Positions 53,067-60,721 of a stretch of DNA of 64,000 nucleotides are shown one piece after another. Position numbers and translations under genes: made by a program. The first letter of the stretch is position 1, and each line of letters starts with the position of its first letter. This DNA comes from Acrocarpospora pleiomorpha (GTDB taxonomy: Bacteria; Actinomycetota; Actinomycetes; Streptosporangiales; Streptosporangiaceae). The notes below the pieces were generated by a model. The model ran no database searches, was not told the origin of the DNA, and saw only the letters and a program-made list of their open reading frames with translations. The stretch covers positions 539,291 through 603,290 of the forward strand of contig NZ_BLAF01000004.1 in the NCBI RefSeq assembly GCF_009687885.1, in the 5' to 3' direction.

Positions 53067-53516
53067 ATGACGACCATGGACGCCACCCCCGACCCCGCAC
53101 CCCCGTTCGACCTCATCCTCGCGGGCGGCGCCCAGCTCACCCAGGTCGCCCGCGACCTGCGCACCGCCCTAGACGACGACCTCGCCCCCTTCGACGTCAC
53201 CTCCCAGCAGGCCGCCCTCCTCATGCACGCCAGCGGCAACACCCCCAACCGCCTCGCCGCCCTCCTCGGCACCGACACCGCCGGCATGACCCGCCTGCTG
53301 GACCGCCTCGAAACCAAGAACCTCATCCGCCGCCAACGCAACCCCGCCGACCGCCGCTCCATCGTCATCGAACTCACCCCCGAAGGCCGCGCCCTCCTCC
53401 CCAAGATCGCCCCCAGCTTCGGCCGCGCCAACACCCGCCTACTGCGCGGCTTCACCACCGCCGAGATCACCCAACTCCTGGCCATGCTCAACCGCATGCG
53501 CGACAACCTCGCCTGA
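53067..53516 (+). CDS. MarR-family transcriptional regulator
   Basis: 149 residues from the ATG at 53067 (GGGGGC upstream). The winged helix is clear: NRLAALLGTDTAGMTRLLDR, LETKNLIRRQRNPADRRSIV with the wing ADRR and ELTPEGRALLPKI. Dimerisation helices lie at both ends. It is divergent from the FAD monooxygenase, the probable target. Confidence 0.92.
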   Translation: MTTMDATPDPAPPFDLILAGGAQLTQVARDLRTALDDDLAPFDVTSQQAALLMHASGNTPNRLAALLGTDTAGMTRLLDRLETKNLIRRQRNPADRRSIVIELTPEGRALLPKIAPSFGRANTRLLRGFTTAEITQLLAMLNRMRDNLA

Positions 53517-53725
53517 CCTCCGCCGATCATCCGGCCCGTCGCGAACCAGCGGGTCAGCCGGATATTCAGGGTGACCCGCGAGCCATTCCAAGTGGCCCCA
53601 TGGCCGGCGTTCTGCGGCGACGTCAAGGCGCTGCTCGGCGCCGGCGCGATTGGCGGCGTATGAGCGGCGGGTTGGCCTGTCCGCTCGGCTAAACTGGGAC
53701 AAGCGTGCCGTTTTGAGGAGATGTC

Positions 53726-54049
53726 ATGGCGTGGATCCTGCTGGGCTTCGCGATCGTATCCGAGGTCCTGGCCACTACCGCGCTCAAGCTCAGTGACGGG
53801 TTTGCCCACAAGGGCTGGGCTGTGGTCGTTGTCATCGGCTACGTCGCCTCTTTTGTTCTGCTGTCGCAGGCGCTCAAGCTGCAGATGCCCGTCGGTGTCG
53901 CGTACGCGGTCTGGGCCGGCATCGGCACGGCCGCCGTCGCCGCCATCGGCACTTTGTTCCTCGATGAATCCATGAACCTCGCCAAAGCCGGTGGAATCCT
54001 GCTCATCATCGGCGGCGTCGTCCTCATCAACCTCAGCGGATCCCATTGA
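53726..54049 (+). CDS. SMR-family multidrug/guanidinium exporter
   Basis: 107 residues, four helices. Catalytic Glu near residue 13 in FAIVSEVLATTALKLSDGF, with GVAYAVWAGIGTAAVAAIGT and GILLIIGGVVLINL conserved. It resembles EmrE/QacE-type proteins. GAGGAG precedes the ATG at 53726 (an ATG at 53721 is out of frame). The stop overlaps the TTG start of the downstream TetR gene. A second, paired SMR set lies 650 bp away. Confidence 0.93.
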   Translation: MAWILLGFAIVSEVLATTALKLSDGFAHKGWAVVVVIGYVASFVLLSQALKLQMPVGVAYAVWAGIGTAAVAAIGTLFLDESMNLAKAGGILLIIGGVVLINLSGSH

Positions 54050-54687
54050 CCAGCCACGGGCATTCCGTACCGGCGGGGGAGAGGGCCGGCGAAGCTGCCA
54101 CCGGCCGGCAGGCGGCCGGGAAGGCCACCCAGAGGCGTGCCCAGGCGCGGCGCGGCGCCCTGCTGGACGCCGCCGTCGCTCTTCTGGAAGACGGGGGATT
54201 TTCCGCCGTCACCCATCGCGCGGTCGCCCACCAGGCCGGTGTTCCTCTCGCCGCGACCACCTACTACTTCGACTCCCGCGACCAGCTCGTCGCGCACGCC
54301 TTCACCCGGCTCGTCGAGCGCGAACTCGCCGCCATCGGCGCCATCCTCGACAGTCCCGGCTCGCTCGTGGACCGGCTCACCGCCCTGGTCGAACAGGACC
54401 GCGCCCGCCAGCTCGGCCTGTGGGAGCTCTACGTCCACGCCGGGCGCGACCCCGTTCTCCAGGCCATCGCCCGTACCTGGACCGACGGCTGCGACGCCGC
54501 CCTCGCCGTCGCCCTGCGCCGGGACCGTTACCCGCACGCCCTCGGCGACGTCCGCTTCCTGGCCACCCTGCTGTCCGGCCTCTGGGTCGAAACCACCGTC
54601 GAAGCCCGCTCGGGAACAGCCGCCTACGACACCCTCACCCGAGCCCTCAACGCCCTCCGCGCCTCCGAGGCGCCCACGACGACCTAG
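54046..54687 (+). CDS. TetR-family regulator coupled to SMR gene
   Basis: 213 residues starting at a TTG that overlaps the SMR stop (TTGA, 54046-54049). The HTH is GFSAVTHRAVAHQAGVPLAA then TTYYFDSRDQLVAHAF, with a long basic N-terminal arm of about 35 residues. C-terminal ligand domain about 90-205. The coupled arrangement suggests it senses the cation exported by the SMR protein and regulates the pair. The next genes (leftward SMR pair) converge on it. Confidence 0.85.
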   Translation: MTSHGHSVPAGERAGEAATGRQAAGKATQRRAQARRGALLDAAVALLEDGGFSAVTHRAVAHQAGVPLAATTYYFDSRDQLVAHAFTRLVERELAAIGAILDSPGSLVDRLTALVEQDRARQLGLWELYVHAGRDPVLQAIARTWTDGCDAALAVALRRDRYPHALGDVRFLATLLSGLWVETTVEARSGTAAYDTLTRALNALRASEAPTTT

Positions 54688-54702
54688 CCGAATACGGCGC
54701 CG

Positions 54703-55029
54703 TCAGTGGGCGGCTCCGAGTTCGATGAGCAGGACGCCGGTGACGATGAGGCCGATGCCGAAACCCATGACCCTGGTGAGAGGCTCGTGGAACAGGATCC
54801 GGGAGGCGAGCGCGGTCAGGGCGACTCCGGAGGCGGCCCAGATGCCGTAGGCGATGCCCAGGGCCAGCCCGCCGTCCAGGGCCAGGGTGAGGAAGACGAA
54901 AGCGGCCAGATAGCCGGCGACCACGACGATGAACCACTTCTTCGCGCCCTCGCGCTGCGCGGCCATCCGCAGCGACAAGGTGGCGCTGACCTCGGAGAGA
55001 ATCGCGCCCGCCAGGAAGACCAAGGTCAT
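54703..55029 (-). CDS. SMR-family exporter subunit (EbrA/EbrB-like)
   Basis: 108 residues, four helices. Catalytic Glu in FLAGAILSEVSATLSLRMAA near residue 13, GIAYGIWAASGVALTALASR and GLIVTGVLLIELGAAH. It is coupled by ATGA to the second SMR gene upstream, so the two probably form an asymmetric heterodimer like EbrAB or YkkCD. Last gene of a leftward TetR-SMR-SMR operon. Confidence 0.93.
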   Translation of the reverse strand: MTLVFLAGAILSEVSATLSLRMAAQREGAKKWFIVVVAGYLAAFVFLTLALDGGLALGIAYGIWAASGVALTALASRILFHEPLTRVMGFGIGLIVTGVLLIELGAAH

Positions 55030-55376
55030 GAGGTGGCTCCTTCCTCGCGGGCGTGCGCGGCCTGGGAGCCGAGTTCGACGCACAGGACGCCGCCGATGAC
55101 CAGGACGATGCCGAGGCCCGTCGTCGCGGTGAGCGGGTCGCCGAAGATGACCGTCGCCAGGACGGCGGTGAGGGCGACACCGGAGGCACCCCAGATGCCG
55201 TACGCGACGCCGATGCCCATCCCCAGGCGCAGCAGAAAGGACAGCGCGACGAACGCGGCGATGTAGCCGACCGCCACGACGGCGAACCAGGCCGCGTGAT
55301 CGAGGGCCGCGCGCAGCGAAAGCGTGGCGGTGACTTCGAGCAGGATCGCGGCGAGCAGCAGCAGCCATTTCCTCAT
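55026..55376 (-). CDS. SMR-family exporter subunit (EbrA/EbrB-like)
   Basis: 116 residues, four helices, with Glu14 in LLLLAAILLEVTATLSLRAA, GVAYGIWGASGVALTAVLAT and a slightly longer C-terminal tail (SQAAHAREEGATS). It overlaps both the TetR gene (4 bp) and the partner SMR gene (4 bp). Paired SMR genes of unequal tail length usually make a heterodimer with fixed opposite topology. Confidence 0.93.
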   Translation of the reverse strand: MRKWLLLLAAILLEVTATLSLRAALDHAAWFAVVAVGYIAAFVALSFLLRLGMGIGVAYGIWGASGVALTAVLATVIFGDPLTATTGLGIVLVIGGVLCVELGSQAAHAREEGATS

Positions 55377-55921
55377 GAGGCGGTCTCGACCTTCAGGAGC
55401 TCTTCGGTAACCGCCAGCAGGTGCGCGCGGTCCTGTGCCGGGACGGGGAAAACGTCGGTCGCGGAGGCCATCCAGTAGCCGTCGGCCAGGAGCCGCGCGG
55501 CCGTGAGCCTGCCCCGGGCCGGCCCCGGAAGGTCGTCGGGCAAGTCCAGCCACGGCTCGAAATGGCGCACCCAGGCCTCGGTGAGGGCGTCGCGGTACAG
55601 GGCGTCGAAGAAGATGGCGAAGTCCGCGCGATCGAACTCCCCGGTCAGCGCCACCTCGACGTAGGCCCGGATCCGCTGGTACGGCGAGGCCGTCTCCACC
55701 GGTTGCCCCAAATGGTCGAGCAGGAGCTCGTCCCACCGGGCGGCCACATGGTCGACGACGGCGAGCATCAGCGCCTCCTTCGTCGGGAAGTGGTACATCA
55801 GCCCGGGCTTGGTCAGCCCGACCTGCTTGGCCGTGGCGTCCAAAGTGATCGACCCGCCTCCTTCCGCGCGGAGCAGCTCGAGCGCGCCGTCCAGAACCCG
55901 CCGCTTCGTGTCTGTCGTCAT
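55373..55921 (-). CDS. TetR-family regulator of paired SMR genes
   Basis: 182 residues from the ATG at 55921. HTH ITLDATAKQVGLTKPGLMYH then FPTKEALMLAVVDH, the YHFxxKxxL signature. C-terminal domain about 75-180. It is first in the leftward TetR-SMR-SMR operon, and the perfect palindrome at 55931-55950 is 10 bp upstream, arguing for autoregulation. Expected inducer: a cationic drug or guanidinium-like compound (inference from the SMR genes). Confidence 0.92.
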   Translation of the reverse strand: MTTDTKRRVLDGALELLRAEGGGSITLDATAKQVGLTKPGLMYHFPTKEALMLAVVDHVAARWDELLLDHLGQPVETASPYQRIRAYVEVALTGEFDRADFAIFFDALYRDALTEAWVRHFEPWLDLPDDLPGPARGRLTAARLLADGYWMASATDVFPVPAQDRAHLLAVTEELLKVETAS

Positions 55922-55930
55922 GCATCGAAC

Positions 55931-55950
55931 TTTACCATCCGGATGGTAAA
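55931..55950. promoter_or_regulatory. Perfect 20-bp palindrome (TetR operator)
   Basis: TTTACCATCCGGATGGTAAA is fully self-complementary with no spacer. It lies between the leftward TetR-SMR operon and the rightward membrane-protein gene at 56025. Its size and position fit a QacR/TetR-like operator controlling at least the TetR-SMR operon. Confidence 0.75.
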
Positions 55951-56024
55951 GCACGAGCAGGGTCAGGGGCCGCTCAGGGACTTCCCCGATGCGACGAAAG
56001 AGAGCGGGGAAACAGGCTGAAGGC

Positions 56025-56474
56025 ATGAACGAACCCACCCGACGCGAGGAGACACTGCTGGCGGGCGCCGCGCTTCGCGGCGCTCCCTGGAAGACCGCGG
56101 CCGCGGCCGCGGCCGCCGTCACCACGACCAGCCTGCTGCTGGGCCTGGCCACCGGGTCGGCCGACCTGAGCGGAGCGCTCTACGTGGGCATCACCCTGTT
56201 CTCCCTGATCTCGGGAATCGGGGCGATCTCCAAGCCGGACCGAGGGGACCAAATCACCCAGCAGACCCGCCGCTGGTCACTCCAGCACCCATGGCGCTTC
56301 GCGCTCTACCCAGCCGCCGGCTCGACCTTCCTGATGTACCCGGTCCAGCTCATCCTCGCCCGCGAAGGCGCCTTCGGAGCCGCCTGGGACGCACTCTGGG
56401 GCGGCGCCATGATCTATCTGATCACCGCACTACTCGCCCTCTCCATGCGCGGCCGCGCCTTGAAGGGCCACTAG
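56025..56474 (+). CDS. Small YiaA/B-like inner-membrane protein
   Basis: 149 residues from the ATG at 56025. A cytoplasmic 30-residue start is followed by about four helices: TAAAAAAAVTTTSLLLGLAT, LYVGITLFSLISGIGAISKP, FALYPAAGSTFLMYPVQLIL, ALWGGAMIYLITALLALSMR. I do not recognise a confident family; resemblance to YiaA/YiaB two-helix proteins is only general. It may share the palindrome at 55931-55950 with the TetR-SMR operon. Confidence 0.7.
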   Translation: MNEPTRREETLLAGAALRGAPWKTAAAAAAAVTTTSLLLGLATGSADLSGALYVGITLFSLISGIGAISKPDRGDQITQQTRRWSLQHPWRFALYPAAGSTFLMYPVQLILAREGAFGAAWDALWGGAMIYLITALLALSMRGRALKGH

Positions 56475-56690
56475 CCACAGGCGGCCGAACATCGTACGAG
56501 CAGGTCGTCGAGGACATCGCGGCCTGGCGGGCTGAGCGCACATTGGAAGGGCGGGTTGGGGCTCGCGGGCCATACGCGGGAGGATCGGGCGGTGCACGGG
56601 AACGAGGAGACGCACCCAGGTCTATGCCTGGTACGGCGCGAGCACCCCTCCGTCATTCCGCACTGCGGACCGCACGCTAAAGTCCACGCC

Positions 56691-57008
56691 ATGATCCTCC
56701 ACCTGGCCCTCGCCTCCGACTGGGCGCACGCTCAGGCCAGCGGCCACTACCGTGTCTCCACCCTCGGCCGCACCCTCGAACAGGAAGGCTTCATCCACGC
56801 CTCCGCCGATCTCGCCCAGGCTCAGGGCGTCGCCGCCCGCTACTACACGACCGTCACCGAACCGCTGCTTCTCCTCCACATCCAGGAAGACCTCCTCGGC
56901 TGCCCCGTCAAACACGAAACCCCCGCCGGCAGCGACGAAACCTTCCCGCACATCTACGGCCCCATCCCCGTCACCGCGGTCACCGCCGTCACCCCATTCC
57001 AGCCCTGA
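56691..57008 (+). CDS. DUF952-family protein
   Basis: 105 residues from the ATG at 56691. ILHLALASDWAHAQASGHYR then VSTLGRTLEQEGFIHASADL and HIYGPIPVTAVTAVTPF match DUF952, a small protein family of unknown function, possibly nucleotide- or sugar-binding. No membrane helix. The 215 bp before it carry no recognisable gene. Confidence 0.88.
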   Translation: MILHLALASDWAHAQASGHYRVSTLGRTLEQEGFIHASADLAQAQGVAARYYTTVTEPLLLLHIQEDLLGCPVKHETPAGSDETFPHIYGPIPVTAVTAVTPFQP

Positions 57009-57060
57009 CCACCCATCCGGGCACCGGCGAGGCGGCAACCAAGCACCGACGCCCCTTTGG

Positions 57061-57801
57061 TCACCCCGTCTCCGGCCCAATCAACCCCGGCCGTCGCTGG
57101 GAACCCACGCGGGGGGCCTCCAAATCCGCTTGGTCGCCCGCGGCCCGCCCGTCCTCCCAGCCCGACCAATCCCGCAACCGCCGCCGCGCCCCACGCCGCA
57201 CCCGCGGGAACATCTCCTCATACACCCGGCTCACCTGCGCCCGCCGATCCACCAGAACCAGCTCCGCCGACCGGCCGCCCGGCGCGCTCGCCGCGCTGTC
57301 GGCGGCCGCCCGGCGCTCCGCCTCACCCAGCCGTTCGCACACCCGATGCACGAACCCCGCCATCCAGCTCTTCCGGAAACTCACCGTCGCCAGCCCCTCC
57401 GGCGCCCGCACCCGCAACACCCCCGACCCCATCTGCAGGCACAACGACGTGAACAGCAGCTCCACCACCGCCAGATCCGACCCGAACCCCACCACCCGCA
57501 CCACCGACTCCCGCCCCGACCGCCAGTAGATCGCCCGGCACCGCAACGCCGCCGCCACCCCCGCCAGCAGCGCCCGCCGATCCGCCTGGTACGGATTACC
57601 GACCGTGACCGTCAGCTGCCCCACCTCATCGGCCACCACCCCGGCGTCGGCCAGCATCGCCTGCTCGATCCCATACGCGGCCATCACCGCATACGCCTTC
57701 TCCAGATACACGGCCGCCTCGGTCGGATCCGTGCCCGGATGCTCGGCCACCGCCAGCAGCTTCCGCACCAACTCCAGCTTCCGCTCCGGGATGCCCGCCA
57801 T
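57061..57801 (-). CDS. DUF2786-domain protein
   Basis: 246 residues from the ATG at 57801 (an in-frame start 9 codons upstream is possible). The DUF2786 motif is at the N-terminus: ELVRKLLAVAEHPGTDPTEA then AAVYLEKAYAVMAAYGIEQA. A C-terminal basic region (about 175-245; RVRRGARRRLRDWSGWEDGR) follows a middle with FGSDLAVVELLFTSLCLQM. Such proteins occur in actinobacteria and phages without known function. The pseudogene to the right starts 40 bp from its start codon. Confidence 0.8.
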   Translation of the reverse strand: MAGIPERKLELVRKLLAVAEHPGTDPTEAAVYLEKAYAVMAAYGIEQAMLADAGVVADEVGQLTVTVGNPYQADRRALLAGVAAALRCRAIYWRSGRESVVRVVGFGSDLAVVELLFTSLCLQMGSGVLRVRAPEGLATVSFRKSWMAGFVHRVCERLGEAERRAAADSAASAPGGRSAELVLVDRRAQVSRVYEEMFPRVRRGARRRLRDWSGWEDGRAAGDQADLEAPRVGSQRRPGLIGPETG

Positions 57802-57840
57802 CCCGCACCTCCTCCCGCCGACGACCATAGACTACGAACA

Positions 57841-58316
57841 GTGACCGACAATCCGCCGATGCCCGATGCCTTGGCCCCCCGCCCTGCACGACACCCTCGG
57901 CACCCCCGCCAACCCCCAGCGGCTCGGCAGCAGCCCACGCTCCCACATCTGGCGCATCGAACTCCACGGCCAGCCCGCCATCGTCAAACAGATCATCGGC
58001 GGCCCCGAACCCGGCCTCGACAACATGGACGCGGGGGAGCGGCACACCCGCGAGGCCACCGCCCTGCGCCTGGCCGCCCGCGCCCACCCTGATCGCCAGC
58101 GACCGCGCCCACCGCCTCCTCGTCCTGGAACAGCTGCCCAACCGGCGCACCGGCGCCGTCTCCGCCCGCGACCGCCTCACCCACCGGCTCACCGTGGCCG
58201 CCGCCTTCGACCACATGCCCGCCTTCGCCCACCTCTGCCAGAAGATGCACCAGCACGCCACCACCATCTGGCCGGGCCTGCGCCCCCTCCCGTCCCGGCT
58301 GATCACCTGGGTGTGA
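57841..58316 (+). pseudogene. Frameshifted and truncated aminoglycoside-phosphotransferase-like kinase
   Basis: A kinase-like reading can be followed only by changing frame twice. It starts at the GTG 57841 (TDNPPMPDALAP), shifts at a C-run near 57875 into LGSSPRSHIWRIELHGQPAI and VKQIIGGPEPGLDNMD, with the ATP-site Lys, and shifts again near 58088 into LIASDRAHRLLVLEQLPNRR, TVAAAFDHMPAFAHLCQKMH and a stop at 58316. The catalytic HGD and DxD segments are missing. So it is a decayed gene, about 150 codons of an expected 270-300. A sequencing error at the C-run would explain only one shift. Confidence 0.75.
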
Positions 58317-58419
58317 GCGCCGCAGCGACGTACGGAAGAAACGGCGCGAACGCCTTGAGCGGGGGAGTAGGCCCCGATACCTGACAGGAAGTGGCAGTCA
58401 CCTCTGCCACGCTGGGCGC

Positions 58420-58815
58420 ATGCACGCAACCGGAAGCTTCGAGATCACCGCCTGGGACACCCTCGCCACCGACGAGCGGGAAGGCGCCAGCATCGGCCGC
58501 AACCGCCTCACCAAGACCTTCCACGGGGACATCGCCGGCACCAGCGTCACCGAGCTGCTCACGGTCGCGACCGCGTCCGGGCCCGCCGCGTACACCGGAA
58601 TCGAGCACCTCGAAGGCGTACTCAACGGCCGGAAAGGCACACTCGTCCTGCGGCACAACGGCGGCGCCGACGGCGATCGGCCCTGGCTCACCTGGATCAT
58701 CGTCGAAACCTCCGGGACCGGCGAACTCACCGGCATCCACGGACAAGGCCAGATCGCCGTCGACGAGCAGGGCACGCACACCTTCACCCTCGATTACCAG
58801 CTGCCCGGCACGTGA
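58420..58815 (+). CDS. DUF3224-family protein
   Basis: 131 residues. The chain HATGSFEITAWDTLATDERE then NRLTKTFHGDIAGTSVTELL, GPAAYTGIEHLEGVLNGRKG and GELTGIHGQGQIAVDEQGTH matches DUF3224, an all-beta allene-oxide-cyclase-like barrel of unknown function that often accompanies kinase- or AraC-type genes. Strong family match, no signal. Confidence 0.92.
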   Translation: MHATGSFEITAWDTLATDEREGASIGRNRLTKTFHGDIAGTSVTELLTVATASGPAAYTGIEHLEGVLNGRKGTLVLRHNGGADGDRPWLTWIIVETSGTGELTGIHGQGQIAVDEQGTHTFTLDYQLPGT

Positions 58816-58935
58816 CCGGGGGAGCAGCCCCAACCCTTGATCAACAATCACCCAAACGGCGGCCCGCCGCCGGGCCTCCCGCCGCGATCGGAACCACGCT
58901 GACCACAGCAATCCCGATCAACGCGAAGGTTCACG

Positions 58936-59262
58936 ATGAAACGCACGCTCCTCGCCCTGTCGGTCGCCGTCTGCACCGCACTGCCCGCCACCGCGCACGC
59001 CGCGGCCATCCCGCCGCCGGCGCCCGTCCCGGCCGTGAAAGCGCCCGTTCCGGCCCTCTCCGGGATCCCCAAGCCCAAACCGCCGGTCCCGCCGACATCA
59101 GTGCCGCGGCCGCCCAAGCCGATCCTGCCCGCCGGCGATCAGGAGCCCGACGCGCTCGCGATCCTGATCGCCGACCTCATCAAGGAACTGGGCACAGCCG
59201 TCAAGATCAAGATCGCCGAGAAGCTCACCGAACTCAAGGACAAGCTCGTCCTCGTCCCATAA
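58936..59262 (+). CDS. Secreted proline-rich protein with C-terminal amphipathic helix
   Basis: 108 residues. Sec signal: KRTLLALSVAVCTALPATAH, cleavage after AHA near residue 23. The mature start is about 40 residues of Pro/Ala/Lys (PPPAPVPAVKAPVPAL, PKPKPPVPPTSVPRPPKP), then a helical tail (about 75-108; DALAILIADLIKELGTAVKI, AEKLTELKDKLVLVP) with alternating hydrophobic and Lys/Glu faces. The family is not recognised. The design suggests a wall-spanning stalk with a membrane- or partner-binding end; inference. Confidence 0.75.
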   Translation: MKRTLLALSVAVCTALPATAHAAAIPPPAPVPAVKAPVPALSGIPKPKPPVPPTSVPRPPKPILPAGDQEPDALAILIADLIKELGTAVKIKIAEKLTELKDKLVLVP

Positions 59263-59356
59263 CGGGCTCTCGCCAACAATGCCCGGCTCCTCCTCGTTCC
59301 GCGCCCGCGGGACCGGAGGAGGAGCTCCTCCACCCCCAAAAAGGGTGCTACTTGAC

Positions 59357-59370
59357 ATAATGTTCATTAT
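59357..59370. promoter_or_regulatory. Short AT-rich inverted repeat in promoter region
   Basis: ATAATG-TT-CATTAT follows directly on TTGACA (59352-59357), a possible -35, upstream of the 146-residue membrane protein. No good -10 is seen. It is one of the few AT-rich spots here and may be a regulatory site. Confidence 0.35.
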
Positions 59371-59409
59371 CGAGCAACAAGGCGGACGCGGAAACACTAC
59401 GATCAAGCC

Positions 59410-59850
59410 ATGTTTGGCATCGGAATCATCGAGCTCGTCGTCATTCTCGTCGTGATCGTGATCATCGCCGGCGTCATCGTTCTCGCCGCCCGCGCCGGAG
59501 GCCGACCCAGCGCCACCCTCGCATGGCGCACACCCGGATTCCTCCCACCCGTACCCGAGCACATCCAAGGCCGCATCCGCGAACTCGCCGCCGAAGGCCG
59601 CAAGATCGACGCTATCCGCCTCCTCCGCCAGGAAACCGGCCTCCGCCTCAAGGAGGCCAAAACCATCACCGACGCCATCGCCGCGGGCCGCTTCGTGCCC
59701 ACGCCACCCGACCGCCCCGGCGCCGCCGACCTCGCCAGCCGCGTCCAGGAGCTCAAAGCCGCCGGCGACATTGAACAAGCCATCCTTCTCGTACGCGGCG
59801 AGACCGGCATGAGCCACGAACAAGCCGAAGCCTTCGTCTCCCTCATCTGA
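59410..59850 (+). CDS. Membrane-anchored protein with two bL12 C-terminal-like repeats
   Basis: 146 residues. One N-terminal helix (IELVVILVVIVIIAGVIVLA, about 7-28), a linker, then two helical repeats: KIDAIRLLRQETGLRLKEAK (about 63-92) and DIEQAILLVRGETGMSHEQA (about 118-146). Both match the helical KxxAIxLxRxxTGxxLxEAK pattern of the ribosomal L7/L12 C-terminal domain. In the ribosome this surface recruits GTPases; here the anchor suggests a membrane-bound interaction module. Such proteins occur in actinobacteria with unknown function. Confidence 0.78.
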   Translation: MFGIGIIELVVILVVIVIIAGVIVLAARAGGRPSATLAWRTPGFLPPVPEHIQGRIRELAAEGRKIDAIRLLRQETGLRLKEAKTITDAIAAGRFVPTPPDRPGAADLASRVQELKAAGDIEQAILLVRGETGMSHEQAEAFVSLI

Positions 59851-59872
59851 GCGCAGTCACATCTGAGCGCGG

Positions 59873-60721
59873 TCACATCACCCGCTGCATCGCCCGCTCC
59901 CGCCGCTCGGCCAGCCTCGACCCCGACTCCCGCCGAGCCATCCGCCGCAGCACGACCGGCGCCACCAGCAGCCCCAGCACCGCCCACACCCCCAGCACCC
60001 CGGCCGTCTCCAGGTGCCGCCACGACTCCCCGAGCTCCACCGCCACCGCGCCGTCCGGCAGCAGCGCCGACCGCATGCCCAGGCCGAGCCAGTAGAACGG
60101 GAACACCTGCGCCACCACCTGCACCCAGCCGGGCAGCGCCGCGATCGGATAGAAGATCCCGGAAATCGCCATCAGGCCGAGCACCGGCAACGTGATCAGA
60201 CCCTGGCTCCGCGCGCTGGTGAACACCGACCCCAGCACCGCGCCGGCCGGCAACGTCGCCACCAGGCCGAGCGCCAGCACCCACAGCACCGTCAGCCACG
60301 AATCCAGGCCGCCCAGCACCAGCCCGGGAACGATGAACGCCCCGGGAATCACGAGGATCGCCAGATCGGCGACCAGGCCGCCCGACACCGACACCACCTT
60401 GCCGACCAGATAGCCCAGCATCCCGTTCGGCGTCGCCTTGGCCCGCAGCAGCGTCCCGTCCTCCCGGTCGGCCGTCAGCTGCTGGCTCATGCTCACGCTG
60501 CCCAGCGCCACGTTCATCCCCAGAATGCTCGGCAGGGCGAGCGTGCCCAGCAGCAGCCCGCTGGTCCCGAACGCCGTGTCCCGCAGCCACCACATGGCGG
60601 CCAGCATCAGCGCCGGCCAGAAGAAATGCGCCCACAGATCCGCGCCGTTGGTGAACGATTGCCGCAACTCGATCAGCCCGCGGGACCAGCCCGCCCGGAT
60701 CGCCCCAGCAGCCGGATTCAT
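59873..60721 (-). CDS. ABC-2 type exporter permease
   Basis: 282 residues from the ATG at 60721. Six helices with IRAGWSRGLIELRQSFTNGA at the start, SMSQQLTADREDGTLLRAKA for the conserved cytoplasmic loop, and ISGIFYPIAALPGWVQVVAQ and FPFYWLGLGMRSALLPDGAV near the end, typical of ABC-2 permeases. Its start overlaps the stop of the ATPase gene (ATGA), making a two-gene exporter operon. Confidence 0.92.
   Translation of the reverse strand: MNPAAGAIRAGWSRGLIELRQSFTNGADLWAHFFWPALMLAAMWWLRDTAFGTSGLLLGTLALPSILGMNVALGSVSMSQQLTADREDGTLLRAKATPNGMLGYLVGKVVSVSGGLVADLAILVIPGAFIVPGLVLGGLDSWLTVLWVLALGLVATLPAGAVLGSVFTSARSQGLITLPVLGLMAISGIFYPIAALPGWVQVVAQVFPFYWLGLGMRSALLPDGAVAVELGESWRHLETAGVLGVWAVLGLLVAPVVLRRMARRESGSRLAERRERAMQRVM

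Noticed and set aside
53517..53720. Possible guanidine riboswitch before the SMR gene
   Set aside because: I could not find the conserved ykkC or mini-ykkC blocks; a covariance-model search would settle it.
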